Shown here: positions 21,110 through 32,734 of the stretch, in pieces
How positions within the stretch are numbered: the stretch's first letter is position 1
How the letters are laid out: each line of letters begins with the position of its first letter
NCBI RefSeq assembly: GCF_002994745.2
Contig: NC_037094.1
Coordinates: forward strand, 4,758,001-4,822,000
Reading direction: 5' to 3'
DNA length: 64,000 nucleotides
Source: Rosa chinensis
Lineage: Eukaryota; Streptophyta; Magnoliopsida; Rosales; Rosaceae
The notes under the pieces: generated by a model
Databases searched by the model: none
Told to the model about the DNA's origin: nothing
Seen by the model: only the letters and a program-made list of their open reading frames with translations
Position numbers and translations under genes: made by a program

Positions 21110-23078
21110 TGATGTCGCTAAAAGCAAGCGCATAATTTAACCCTGAAATATCGTTAGTAGTATAAGCAAATAGGGATCGTTCTATTCCGGGGATTGAGGG
21201 TACACCTGTCATTGTGAAACAAATAAAGAAAAGTATTATTTACAAAAATAAAATAAAGAATATAAATATATACAATTGTATAAACAAATAAAGAATTAAA
21301 ATAATAAAGTATTATTTACAAAAATAAAATAAAGAATAAATATATACAAGTAAACACAAATAGGGGGGGGTTAGGATTCTTAAAATTAAAATTAAAATAA
21401 ATAAAATAAAGAAAACATAAAAACATATATACAGGGGTGGAACGCAAGGAACAAAGATCAAAATCAATTCCATGTAATCAAATTCGATTCAAACCCTATA
21501 ATTGTTCTTCCAAGTCATGAGAGAGGAGTTGATCATGTGAAACATTCGAAAGCAAATGATTTCCCATATTTTACTTTTCAATGCTAATTAACCTAAGCGA
21601 AAGCACCTAGATTAATCCTATCAAACATGCAATCAAACCCTAGAAAGCTAGTCAATCATGTCATGTTTAACGCATTACACATAGAGAAAGGCTATCAACT
21701 CAAGTGTACAACTTAGTTATGGAAAAGTCCACCTAATTGCAATCCTCTTCAATTAAATTCGATTCTTGTCCAGAACCTTTACTACTTTTGATTCAAGTTA
21801 CACAAAACGAAAAGTCGATTTCATGTTCTTAAACCTAGCACCAATTACATGCAAATCCTATAAGTGTCGACCCAAATAAGATAAACATATAAAAGTTTTC
21901 TGTAAAGCAAATTTAATCGAACAAACTCACATAAGCAACTTTGGAATCACAACATAAGAATCGAAATTCTTTATTCAATCATAAAAATTGGGCTTAAACT
22001 TTGCCCTAAACGTTAGGTTAACTAGAAACAAGTTCATACGAAATCAAACAAGGAAAACAAAAGATCATTACAAGGAAAAAGAATGAATTACACCGTGAGG
22101 GGAGATGGAGATGGAGAGCTAGATGGTTGGATCTTGAATCTTGGAAGCAAGCCTTCAAGGTGGATGATGGAGGATATGATCTTCACGGCTCCTTCTTCTT
22201 CTTCCTCTCCTTGCTTGAAAATGCAGAAACTTAAAACTAGAGAATGGAGAGAAAAATGGAAAGGAAATGGAGAGACAAAGAAGATGGAATGGATGAAGGA
22301 ATTTTTGTAGGAAATGGTGACTAAGGAAAATGGAGAGGAAATGGTGAGACAAAGAAGATGAGATGGATGAAGGAATGTGTCTAAGGAAAATGGAGAGGAA
22401 ATGGTGAGACAAAGAAGATGGAATGGATGAAGGAATTGGTTTTGAGAGTGAGAGGAGAAGTGTATTTATAGCCCAAAAAATGATGAATGGAGGGTGGAGA
22501 TGAACATAAATGAAGGGCTAGATATGTTAGACAAATTTGTAAAAAAATATCTTCCCACTTGTTTATCACTTGTTCAACTTGAATTGATTTTCCTCCTCAA
22601 GATTTTCCACTTGGTTGCAACTTTGATTTTCCTCCTCAAGATTTTCCACTTAGTTGCAACTTTGATTTTCCTCCTCAAGATTTTCCACTTGGTTGCAACT
22701 TTGATTTTCCTCCTCAAGATTTTCCACTTGCTTGCAACTTTGATTTTCCTCCTCAAGATTTTCCACTTAGTTGCAACTTTGATTTTCCTCCTCAAGATTT
22801 TCCACTTGGTTGCAACTTTGATTTTCCTCCTCAAGATTTTCCACTTGCTTGGAGGTCCTAAAAATAGAAACTAATAAGAAAAATAGAAACTTTCCTAAAA
22901 TGAAAAATGGCAACTTACTAAAAATGATAAATAGAAACTACAAAAATATAAACTTTCTACAAATATGAACTTTCCCAATCAAAGAATGGAAACTTTCCTA
23001 AACAGGATTTTAATAAGGAAATAACGTAAGAAATGTAGGGAAATGCAGTTAAAACGTCGCATTAAAATGCTCCTATCA
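21110..23078 (-). mobile_element. Solo LTR of the WOX-carrying retrotransposon family
   Basis: In reverse orientation this matches the 1.9-kb LTRs at 41119-43019 and 49190-51091 along most of its length: it opens TGATGTCGCTAAAAGC and closes GCTCCTATCA, the complements of those LTR ends. It is flanked by CTCTG on both sides (21105-21109, 23079-23083). A TATAAATA on minus (22463-22470) corresponds to the LTR promoter. It is more diverged than the two LTRs at 41-51 kb are from each other and has gained a 39-bp tandem array. Loss of the interior by LTR-LTR recombination is the usual origin. Confidence 0.9.
22586..22852. repeat. 39-bp tandem repeat, about 6.8 units
   Basis: Units start at 22586, 22625, 22664, 22703, 22742, 22781 and 22820, each opening GATTTTCCTCCTCAAG. 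As 39 is a multiple of 3, every frame stays open and gives 13-residue peptide repeats, but the array lies in LTR sequence and is absent from the young copies. Confidence 0.95.
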
Positions 23079-23758
23079 CTCTGACTTTCAGTAAATATTA
23101 TATAATATATATAAACTCTGTGCCTATATCACTAGTGTTATAAGTTAGAGCAATGGCAAGGTTGTCTATAAGGAGTCTTTTTCAGCATGAGTTTGAATCC
23201 CACTAATGACATTTTGCATATGTTTTCTTAAGTTTTTGTATATTTTTGAATTAATTTCTTTTTTTTTTGTACAGACATGTTCTCGAGTCGTATGTTTTTG
23301 AAGCAGTTATATAACATAAATATTATATGTTTCTTTTCGCTGTTATCATTTTATAATTATTAAATTAAATAAAAAATAACTTGATAAGGAAAAAAAAATG
23401 TATATCTTCACCTCAGGCCTCTACAATCTCAGGACCGGCCTTGCGTGAGATACGATGGCACCTAAAGTCAATGCATCGCAACTATAGATATATAAAAGTG
23501 CACCATCAATTTCAAGTATTAATGAAATAACAAGAAAGACATAAATTAATGATTCATCAAACACAGCATACCTTCACTAGTACTACTCGAAAATTGAATC
23601 ATCAATTCCTGGAACAAAAGGGAAGTATACGACCAAGTGAAATAAATTACAATCATCTCCGGCGAATGCAAATTCTGCAACTAAATCATTCAATAGGAAG
23701 ATTAAGCGAAAACCGATTGTGTAAAATTAGAACAAATAGCAGGAGGAGGTAACTTGAC

Positions 23759-23830
23759 CTGAAGGTATTGCAGCCTTGAAGTTCCACATCTTCCAGTTCG
23801 TTCTTCTTGTCTCCGATCACCGGTAAACAT
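23759..23830 (-). pseudogene. First-exon remnant of an ARMC7-like gene (block 2)
   Basis: Same 24-codon exon as at 10188-10259 with small changes (MFTGDRRQEERTGRCGT...), again followed by GT. It lies about 490 bp upstream of, and divergent from, membrane-protein copy 4. No later exons are found. Confidence 0.6.
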
Positions 23831-24219
23831 TGTATGCTATTAAAGTATTAATACCTACTCAACAGTCTTTGATTTCTTTTTGGCCTCTGTGTTAATTAAG
23901 TACAGAAGAGACGATGAAGGATAAAAAAAGAAAAGAATGAAGTCTTGTAGAGAATTCTCAGAATAGAGATGGTAGGCCCAACGTAGCTGCTTGTAAACTG
24001 ATATGGGCCTTTCTTTCCTGAAAGCCCAATGTGGTGATTTGGCTGCCGTGTTGACTCAACTTACCTATATTACGGAAGCTTCTTTGAAATTGTTTTTTTA
24101 TGACAACTTCTTTGAAATTTACTACCAACAACTGAACAAAGTTTGTATATTTTGTTCATAGTAGTCTACTCGGCACTACTCTGCCTATAAGTTTCGTATT
24201 CTGTCCGAAGAGTACCCAG

Positions 24220-24257
<38 letters not shown>

Positions 24258-24320
24258 TTTTCTGCCAGTGTGCTCAACACATTTGTCCGCGGAGTCATCG
24301 CGGAAACTCCTGACGTAGAA
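23831..24320. other. Intergenic upstream of copy 4, with A34 tract
   Basis: Non-coding. A run of 34 A residues at 24220-24253 directly precedes the truncated copy; its origin is unclear. Confidence 0.5.
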
Positions 24321-24691
24321 ATGGCTCAACCAGCAGCAGAGCCCAACTACTTGTTGTGCTCTGCTCGGCATCCGCCATTGAAATGGCTCTCCTCTCCGCC
24401 CAAATCCGCTCACAGCTCCCTGCAATCTTTTGCTTCCTCGGATTAACCATCATACTTGCCTGTACTTGCTGCTTTGTAGGCAGATGTATTCGCTCCATTT
24501 TCGAACAAGCGGCTCACGTGCTCGAGCGAGTAGGCATTTTTTTTGGGGTCACCGCAATCTTCATATCCATCACTATTCCATTTCCCGCTCTCTGGTTCAA
24601 ATGTGTCGCATTCTTCATCCATGCGCTCTGCTGGCTCACAATCTTGATTTGTAATTGCTTCCATTCTTACTTGCTTGATATAACAAAGTGA
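24321..24691 (+). pseudogene. Small four-helix membrane-protein family, copy 4 (5'-damaged)
   Basis: From about 24356 one open frame reads CSASAIEMALLSAQIRSQLP, then VLERVGIFFGVTAIF, ITIPFPALWFKC and a C-terminal FHSYLLDITK, covering all four hydrophobic segments and closest to copy 2. The N-terminus is lost: the nearest ATG upstream (24321) is in another frame and the correct frame has a TGA at 24311. The LDWAKI segment is deleted. An unannotated upstream exon is conceivable, but family members are single-exon, so a pseudogene is the simplest reading. Confidence 0.7.
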
Positions 24692-25120
24692 CCAAAAGGA
24701 TTTAAAGGAAACCCCCAACCTCCCATATGAGCTCGTAGCTACTTGGTTCTACTACCTAACTACCACAACAGTCGTTTCAGTCATCGGGGCTATTGTTGTA
24801 TTTGCTTTTGCACTTTTTAGGTCATTGGTATTGTAACACTCGGCAAAGGCATATATGTTGGGAATGAATCTAGCTGTAGATTTCCTTTATGGATAAAGCC
24901 TCTCTATGACATATGGATTGTTGCATCTTTGTAACGACTGAATCATAATCCTGTATAAATTATATTGAATTAATATATGGCTGTACAATTGAGAGCCCCA
25001 GTCCAATGGCTGAGGGTCTGAAACAGGCTCCATTCCCAAATTATCAAGGGACATATCCTCTATCAACGTGTAAGGACCTGAATTAATTTTCTATATAACC
25101 CAAAGAAAAAAGAAATCGGA
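24692..25120. other. Intergenic / SPPA 3' flank
   Basis: No coding signal between copy 4 and the SPPA stop codon. The two genes converge, so both 3' ends lie here. Confidence 0.6.
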
Positions 25121-28100
25121 TTACAGGGAACCAAGGTAATCTCTTATCAAATTGAAGATGGGGTTGGCATTAGAAGCTCCCTCCAGTCTCTGAAATAAGA
25201 TTCCATCCATCCGGGCTTGAACTCCATCAGAAAATGTTAAGTCTTGCAACAGTGTCTTCATCGTTTGCTCGACTCCAACCAGAGTACTCCCTACGCCACT
25301 TAAAAGTTCTGGCAGTGAAGGGGAGGGTCTTGCAAGCTCCACAAGTGTAACCTGGAATAATTGGAACAAACCAATTAAAGAACTTTTTACAAAAAGATAC
25401 TGACAAGAACAAAGTAAAAAACGCAAGAAGATCATACACACAACAAATTATGAAGCTAACTTGCTGCATTAACTTATTATTATCTCTCCTATATGCCTAG
25501 CCACTGAAATAAGATTTTTGTCACCAACCTCTGTGTCTTGTGGTATATTTGCCTTGAGCTTTGCTATTGCAACAGCCCGAGAAAGTCCACCAATGGCATC
25601 AACTAAACCCCTCGAAGCTGCATCTTTACCAGCCCAAACTCTCCCTTGTGCAACTTCCTCCATTTTATCTGCCTGGCAACATAACAGAAGGGACATATTT
25701 AAATTCCAGGTAGAAAGGAGTGAAAAGAAAGTGACCAAAACTAAAAAAGAAAGTGACTAAAACTAAAACGAAGATTCCATCAGAACATACAGTCATTGAT
25801 CTGGAAGAAGCTGCCTTGTCCCGAAATTGCTTATACGAATTCTGTGCAGACTTAGCAAAGAGTTCAGCTTCCTCTGGTCTGAGTTAGGAAGAAAATGAGA
25901 ATTAATAATTTTGTCTCTCTCTAGGATTATAAAAGAGAGCACACAAAACAGAGTATGCAACAAGACAATGTACTTGAAGGGTCGTTGTTCAGCTGCAAGA
26001 ACCTCCGCAAATTTCCCCCTTGATATGATTTCCTTGTTGAACCCAATCTTCTCATACAGTTTTCCCAGGTTAAACTTCCCTGCAAACAGAAAACTATAAG
26101 ACAACAACTACTACAGAATTTAGAGGACTCATCTGAATACCAAACGAAAGGGTATGAAGACTTTAAACGGCGAACAGATAAAAACGATCACAAGTATTAC
26201 AAATATCTATTACGCATTTAGATGCGTCTGTCTCTGCTTTTACCAAGGTGGATATAGATCACTTTGATACTATCTGACCAACTTCCTCTTTTAATAGTTC
26301 TACTCCTATCAACTTTGTTTTTTCTCCAAGTCAATTATATAAAATAAATTCATATTCACCTGTGACAACTCCAATGGAACCAGTTAAGGTTAGATTTTCT
26401 GCAACAATGGCATCTGCTGCCATAGCCATATAGTATCCTCCACTTGCTGCCACATCAGACATTGATGCAATGACCGGCTTTGATGCAGCCAAAAGTTTGA
26501 TTTCCCTCCACATCCTGCAAACCATTAAGTCATTAACACATCTGGTAACCAGTTAACTGCATGCAGACATAGACAGTGTGCAATTCTTCTGCCAAACAGT
26601 ATTTGACAACACAATCAGAATTATATAGTTTAGGATCACATATTTTACATTAATATATACTAGCACTTACAAATCAGAAGCAAGGGCATCACCTCCAGGG
26701 CTGTCAATTCGGATAATAGCAGCCTTGTATCTTTTTGATTCTGGATGGACAAAAGAATATCATAAGACGCAGGCTAAAGATTGGAACAAATCATGATGCA
26801 AATAACCTGTTCTCAGAGTTCTCAATTCCAAAACACGAGATATTACATGATTAACCTATGAACTTAAATTAGAAAGACCACAATACCTCTTATAGTACGG
26901 ATCTTCTCAATGAACTGTTCTCCAACAATAGATGATCCAGGTAGACTAAAAGAACCTCGTACACGACTAATACTGCCTGAGGCTCTTATTATGGCTATCT
27001 GGTCTTTACCGCCTGATAAACCAAGAGTCCATTTCCGAACCTTAGAATATTTCCTGTTGCAATCAAGAAGAAGGAAATAAGTAACCAATGGTTTTTATCG
27101 ATCAGACCACAAGATATTTCATTATACTTAAAAATACGACTTTTGTCATATGAATCAACACAAACCAGAAGTCACATACTGATGACTACCTGTAATCAAC
27201 CATAGGAAGCTTTTTCTCTTTTTGTACTCCAAGTCTTTCCTTCAACATTGAAGTAACCTGAAAGGGATGCATATTACTTGAATGCGTCCTGAATATTATC
27301 ACATAAAGAAGAAAGCTTTCAAGAACAACCACTCCCCTGATGACTTTCATATCAAATTTCAACAACTGAACAACTTAATCATAACATATCCAAAATTAGT
27401 AACCCGTAAGAACCCTGTATATTGTAAAACAGTTAGACCAGGTAAATACCCTGACATTGAAGTTCAATACACTCTGAAAAACTAGAGGAGCATGGAGAGA
27501 AACTGAACTTTAGACACACTCTCTCAACTCTCTGTAAATATACTTTCTACAATATCTGGATCCCAAAACATATCAATATAGCCTTCTAATTCCCCAGTTC
27601 TCTAAATGCTTGATCTATGGAACAGATATTGGTTCTCTAAACATTAAGCATACCTCATCATCATACTGTATGTTTGTGATCCAGCCCTCTTCTTTCAGCT
27701 TTTCTACTTGGTACACCCCTTCATTAACAAACTTCTCAATATCTTCTCTCTTTTTTCCTGCAGAAACATTTAGTTAGTCAATAGGTTATTTAAAGACCAC
27801 AACATTAGCCAAATACCAAATCCCAAAGCACCTCTTGTAGAAGAAATTATGTCCAGCCAGTTCCCATATATGTTATCGAGCAATGCTGTCAGCATCTCAC
27901 AATTTTCTTCGGACATGCTCGTGCGCGCAAGTTGGTCACCAGCACTTTTATATTTACCAATCCTTTCCACTTGTGGCTCAACTCCAATTTTCTCAAGAAC
28001 ACCTGAAAAACAAAATTTCATGCCAACCTCCTTAAGTACATGATTTCAGTCATAAGCATCCAGACAAAACCATAACATTCATATTTCAAAGTTAATACAT

Positions 28101-29047
28101 AAATGGGGAGAAGAATAGCAGATAAACTAACCTCTTACAAATGATGCCTGAACACTGAGACCAAACAAGGAAAAATAAGCACTTGGAGGGGCATAAATCT
28201 CCTGACAAGCAGAAGCAAGGTAATACTCTTTTTCGCTACAAGCAGGTGCGTATGCCACAACAAACTTACCTGTAACAATCCATATAAGCTCAAATGCACA
28301 TCTTCAAACACATAATCACAATTCGCAACATTTAGTCGGTACCTGATTTCTGGAAGTCCAATATATGCCTCCGAATTTCTTCCACTTTACCCCATCCACA
28401 GTTCAAGCTCTCAATTTGAAGATACACACCAGCAATTCGGGGATCATGTGCAGCTTTCACAAAATTCTCACAAATTTGAGGCAGCGATAATCCCCTAGAG
28501 AATCGACTTTTTAACTGATCAGTTATCTGGAAAACCAAAAACCACAGCTCTTTGAAAATCAACACCAAACACTGTAAATACACAAAATCAAAAGCAAAAA
28601 ATGTGAGAATGGATCAAAAACCTGGCCGCGCAATGTCATGGTCAAGACGCTTCCCTTCTTGACCCGCTCCCAAGGATAAGCAAAGAGCATCCGAAGCTTC
28701 ACGACGAAGCTCTTCCAGAGGCTCGCCTCCTGAAACTGGAACTCGCCGCTCGGATAGTCCTTGTCCGTCTTAGCTTTGGCATTCTCGGCGTCGATTTTAG
28801 CCTCGGGAGCTGAAACGGCGCCGTTTTCGGTCGTTTCATCTGGTTTGGTGGCGGACGACGAGTCGTCGAAGGCGCGTAGGGAGAGGCGGCGGCGGAGAGA
28901 GAGAGGAGGAGGAGAGTGAGAGAAGAGAGGACGGCAGTGAGAGTGGAGGAGCGGCGTGGAGAGAGAGGCTCCGACGACGGCGGTGAAGGCTCGGGTGTGG
29001 ATTGGGGTGAGGTGGTGGGAAGCCTGGAGGAGAATCAGCTTCGACAT
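25121..29047 (-). CDS. SPPA: Signal peptide peptidase A (protease IV family), chloroplastic, intact
   Basis: Thirteen exons (minus): 29047-28622, 28526-28343, 28269-28132, 28002-27832, 27757-27654, 27257-27190, 27053-26887, 26740-26671, 26514-26360, 26079-25974, 25878-25791, 25672-25529, 25351-25121. All joins keep frame and the sum is 683 codons plus stop, close to Arabidopsis SPPA (677 aa as I recall). The first ~70 residues are Ser/Arg/His-rich and suit a chloroplast transit peptide. The family's Ser-Lys dyad is present: Lys in GKYKSA at about residue 268 and Ser in AASGGYY at about 467; the spacing of ~199 matches E. coli SppA (K209/S409). The protein is a thylakoid-associated serine protease implicated in light acclimation (family knowledge). 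Exon 1 has a Kozak-like ATG at 29047 after a stop-free leader; the ATG further upstream is less likely. This is the parent-type copy of the pseudogene at 1-2485. Confidence 0.93.
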
Positions 29048-29934
29048 TTTTCTCAGTCCCACTGAGAAAAATGAAGTGAAGAAGAATTGCAGAGAAACGT
29101 TGAAGAAGGGAAGAAGAGGATGGACAAGGTTTAATTTTATCCACGTCACCATTTTTGGCTCGTCCACGTGTCATATCCTCGCGCGCTTCTTTTACGAAAT
29201 TGTAATTTTTTTTAATTAATTTTTAAAAAAAAAAAAAATTAGGAACTTGGGCCTTGTGAGAAGAGTGGGCATTGCACGCCGTGCTGTAGCTGTTGAGAAA
29301 CATGAATTGAAGATTATGTTTTCGGGTTTTAGATAACAAAATGACATAATCTTTGAACAACCCTATATGTTCTACTGTGGTCAGGGTTGATTATTGTTTG
29401 CATTTCGGGTTTCGAATTGGGCATGCCTTTTGGGAGTTAGTTTGGGCCTTTGGTTGCTTAGCATTGTGTGAGTTACCCAATTATTGTTGTTTTCTTTGAA
29501 ATAAGTATTGGTATGTATGTTTATGTTATAAACTTTTGTATTGCATGCTCTTCAATTAGTTTCTTCAATTAGATAGTTCAGATGGAATTTCAAAAGTATT
29601 GTCGAGGGCCAATGGAAGTGTCAATAGCAAAAGATCTGCTAATTTTTTGGTTATTTAATTGGTTATTTAGTGATTAAGAGCTGCACAAACTATTTAGAGT
29701 TGTGGCCAGATTTAGTTTTGGAATGGAAAAGGTGAAGGTTGTCGTTAATGGTTAGTTATATATGAACAAATTTCTCTAGCTAAGTGAACTAGGTGTGTGC
29801 ACAAATCCAACCACATTAGATTTTGAATGAGTATGTAGCTGGTCATAATTGGAGCATGTCTTGAGTGGATTGATGATGAGACTAGTATATTTTCTCAGAT
29901 TTTTTTCTCTCTCCCGTTTTGTTGGGTTGATGGT
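29048..29934. other. SPPA upstream region and intergenic sequence
   Basis: Non-coding. The SPPA promoter must lie in the first few hundred bases (minus strand); no clear TATA box. The last 8 bp (29927-29934, TTGATGGT) are a hAT target duplication. Confidence 0.5.
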
Positions 29935-30680
29935 CAGGGGCGGCCCTGAGGGTGTGCAAGCTGTGCCGCCGCACAAGGCCTCCGAAAATTGGAGGCCTCC
30001 AACTTCGAGTTTCAAATACGTATATGTAGGTATAAGTCAATATATTGAATTTAGTTTCCAAAATGGCTACAAAAGCAAGTGTAGTGCAGCTGGTAGGATG
30101 GCAAATGCGCACGAGCCATCATTCCATTTGTTACAATTTCAAGTCGTGGGCTCAATTTCATTCTTTTTCCTTCCCTTTTTTTTTTTTACTTTTCATTTCC
30201 TTTTTTTTTTCTTTTATCCTTTTCTTTTTTAATCTTCCTTTCTTCTTTTTTCTACTTTTTTTACTTTCCTATTTTATTATACCCATTCATTTTCTTTAAG
30301 TTATTATGCAACGAACATAAGAACTCGATTAAATTTTCACATTAGGTCTCTGAATTCTCAGGACCAGAGACCGGTCCTGGCTAAGATTCCATAAATAAAA
30401 AAATATGATTTACACGTTGTGTCAAGCTGTGTTGTCTTGATCATATTATGGATTTCTTTTCCTTCCTTTTTTTTTTTTTACTTTTCATTTCCCTTTTTTT
30501 TTCTTTTCTCCTTTTCTTTTTTAATCTTTCTTTGTTCTTTTTTCTACTTTTTTTCTTTCTTTCTTTTTTTACTTTCCTATTTTATTATACTCATTCATTT
30601 TCTTTAAGTTATTATGCAACGAACATAAGGACTCGGTCAAATTTTCGCACTAGGTCTCTGAATTCTCAAGATCGGCCCTG
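29935..30680. mobile_element. Non-autonomous hAT element with internal duplication
   Basis: Ends CAGGGGCGGCCCTGA and GATCGGCCCTG form inverted repeats related to the element at 21036; the exact 8-bp duplication TTGATGGT flanks it (29927-29934, 30681-30688). The 3' half is duplicated: the T-rich stretch and 'ttatgcaacgaacataag' occur at about 30160-30330 and 30450-30630, and an internal terminus-like sequence sits near 30355-30380. No transposase. Confidence 0.88.
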
Positions 30681-30715
30681 TTGATGGTCTGTATGTTCTT
30701 TGTTTTCTTTCAGAT

Positions 30716-32734
30716 ATGGCTAAGATGGAAGGGGTTGTGCAGACTGATTTGTCAAAAGCAACCAACTTCCTCCATCATTGTCGCATTGGGCTGGATGCAA
30801 TGTACGACCATCCCGTGCGTTGTGTTACCTTAAATCTTCAAACCATCTCTAATGAGCTGGTCTCGCTTTACATTCCTCTCTTTCAGTGTCAGTGGCAACA
30901 TTTGAAATGGCTAGTGGAAGCATTCGCCCCTCCTTCAGGCATTCCTCCTTGGACATATGCTGCAAGAGCTTATATCTCTGCATGGATCCACCATCTATAT
31001 GTTTCAATTTCCAAGGCAGCTCAGAAATACTATGACTGCGTAATTATAGTGTTACTCTCATGATGAAGATTATTATTCTTTAGAATATGATGAATTTCTC
31101 ATTTGCTTGACTGCAGCTATTCGCCCTGCTCACATTAAGGGAGCTATTGGAGACACTATTTATATTCCCATTCTCAATGAATGTCCAGCTTGGAATACTG
31201 ATAATCGATCCATTCCACATTGAGAACTATGTTGTGGACTATCATTTGGTTTCAGGTAAAATTCAGAATGTTAAAGGATGGAAAATTTCAACCATTGTAT
31301 CGAACAAGCTAGGACGCCCCTCCTGGCTGTTTGACTGGCATGAAGAGAAAAAGTGTTGCATGCATGTGCTTGGTTTTCTCCTGAAGGGACTATATAATGG
31401 ATGATGTTACTATTGCCTACATTGTCGGAACCGCCTGTACTCTACATCGTGGACCTAGAGATGTTGATGACTGGCAGAGCGGAACTGTGCCTGAAATTGT
31501 ACGTCCCTAATCCCTTGAACTATGAGCGCATTGTAGATCGAGGTTTTTGTGGTGCTTATGAGGTCAGGAGTCAGGACCATTGAACTTAGAGCAAGTTCAC
31601 CCGTAGTCAAGAAATGTCAAGGTCGAGAAGTCAAGAATTCAACCGGTCAAGATACTGTTCACTGCCACTGGACATGGGTTTGCACCTGTTTTTTTTCTTG
31701 ACCGGTCAAAACTGTTCATCCACTTTTACTGTTCATCCACTTTTACGTTATTTGGGGTCGTGAAAATTGACTTTTTATACGTTAGGAATTTGGGAAACCT
31801 TCCTTCATAAAAGTTGTAAAGCTCGTCGATACGATCTCGTACATATATGAAACGCAATATTTGGAGTTCGTATGAATTTATTATTAATTTTTGAAATCTG
31901 AAAATTTTCTATAAATAGCAAAAAAAAAATTCTATTTTGTTTCAAAGGACGAAAATTTTTGTTTATTGCATTTTCCCCCCTCCGGTTCTCTCTCTCGCAG
32001 CTGCACCAGAGCTGGCGGGTTTCGTCCGACCCGACCCGGATTTTTCTCCGTCCTCCGGCCAAGGACCCGACCCCCCCCCCCCCCCCCGAGGTCGCCTCAC
32101 CTCGGCCGGCCGCTCCGTGGAGTCAGCCCGCCCAGATGCTGCCCCAGGCCGAGATCGAAGCAACCCATGCGGGTCTGCTTGTTGCTGTTGCTGCTTCAGT
32201 TCCACGATGTTGCTGCCCTCGAGGTCGCCTCACCTCTTCTCTCTCCTCACCTCTTCTCTCTCCTCAGACGTCACCCACGTTTGGGTGTGGGCCAAGCTGG
32301 CACAAGCCTTGGCTGGGCAAGGAAAATGTCATCCTCTTGCCTTTTTTCTTGATTGAAGTCAAGAAATTTCTGACTTTGCCCGGTCAAGCTTCTGTTGGTG
32401 GAAGATGGTTTTTTTTCTTGCCCGGTCACCACCTCAGCAAATCCATTCTTTGCCCGGTTAAAGAGTAACCGGTGGACTTGCTCTTACAAAGAGAAATGGT
32501 TAAAACAATTGTTGAGGAAACTTTCCAAGGCCATTCTCCGACCAAAAGGAAGAAGACTTCCACCAGCTCCATGACTGGCACTTCAAATGCTGCAGCAGAC
32601 ACTGGAAGCAAGCCATCTGAGGAGGCCATAGCCACTGACTTCAAGCAACAAGATGCCCTACAGCTGATGCCTAAGCAGTTCAGAATAATTGATTCGACTT
32701 GCTACAGCCGTGTTATAGTGGAGAACTGGAGATG
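30716..32734 (+). pseudogene. Decayed multi-exon gene of unknown family, split by transposons
   Basis: A likely acceptor (TTTCAG at 30709-30714) is followed by a 115-codon frame (MAKMEGVVQTDLSKATNF ..., IPPWTYAARAYISAWIHHL). A second piece resumes near 31120 and shifts frame repeatedly up to 31583 (GRPSWLFDWHEEKKC; then DDVTIAYIVGTACTLHRGP in another frame). After the Harbinger insertion (31589-32483) a third piece reads VEETFQGHSPTKRKKTSTSS and stops at 32734. I do not recognise the family. The hAT at 29935-30680 probably sits in the upstream intron. Frame changes in the middle piece indicate a pseudogene, but with an unknown intron pattern some could be introns. Confidence 0.5.
31589..32483. 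mobile_element. PIF/Harbinger-type non-autonomous element 1
   Basis: Termini GAGCAAGTTCACC / GGTGGACTTGCTC are inverted repeats and the 3-bp TTA flanks both sides (31586-31588, 32484-32486), the PIF/Harbinger signature. The 895-bp interior lacks a transposase, has a C17-19 run near 32071, and shares most of its sequence in inverted orientation with the element at 36435. Confidence 0.85.

Larger units (their letters stand above)
21036..23443. mobile_element. Non-autonomous hAT element interrupted by a solo LTR
   Basis: Termini CAGAGCCGGCCCTGA and TCAGGACCGGCCTTG are imperfect inverted repeats, and the exact 8-bp duplication CGTGAGAT flanks them (21028-21035, 23444-23451). Removing the nested solo LTR leaves about 434 bp with no transposase. 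A related element lies at 29935-30680. Confidence 0.88.

Noticed and set aside
22586..22852. CRISPR-like array
   Set aside because: Units are head-to-tail without unique spacers, in a plant nuclear context.
22494..22874. Proteins with 13-residue repeats on both strands
   Set aside because: Product of a 39-bp tandem array inside LTR sequence; no start context or homology.
24356..24691. Copy 4 as an intact short gene
   Set aside because: No in-frame ATG before the conserved region, which would start at a GTG; the nearest ATG is out of frame.
28836..29219. ORFs overlapping SPPA exon 1
   Set aside because: Alternate frames of the transit-peptide region with biased codons; the SPPA frame explains this stretch.
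30133..30684. Phe-rich hydrophobic ORFs
   Set aside because: T-rich tracts within a hAT element, duplicated with it.
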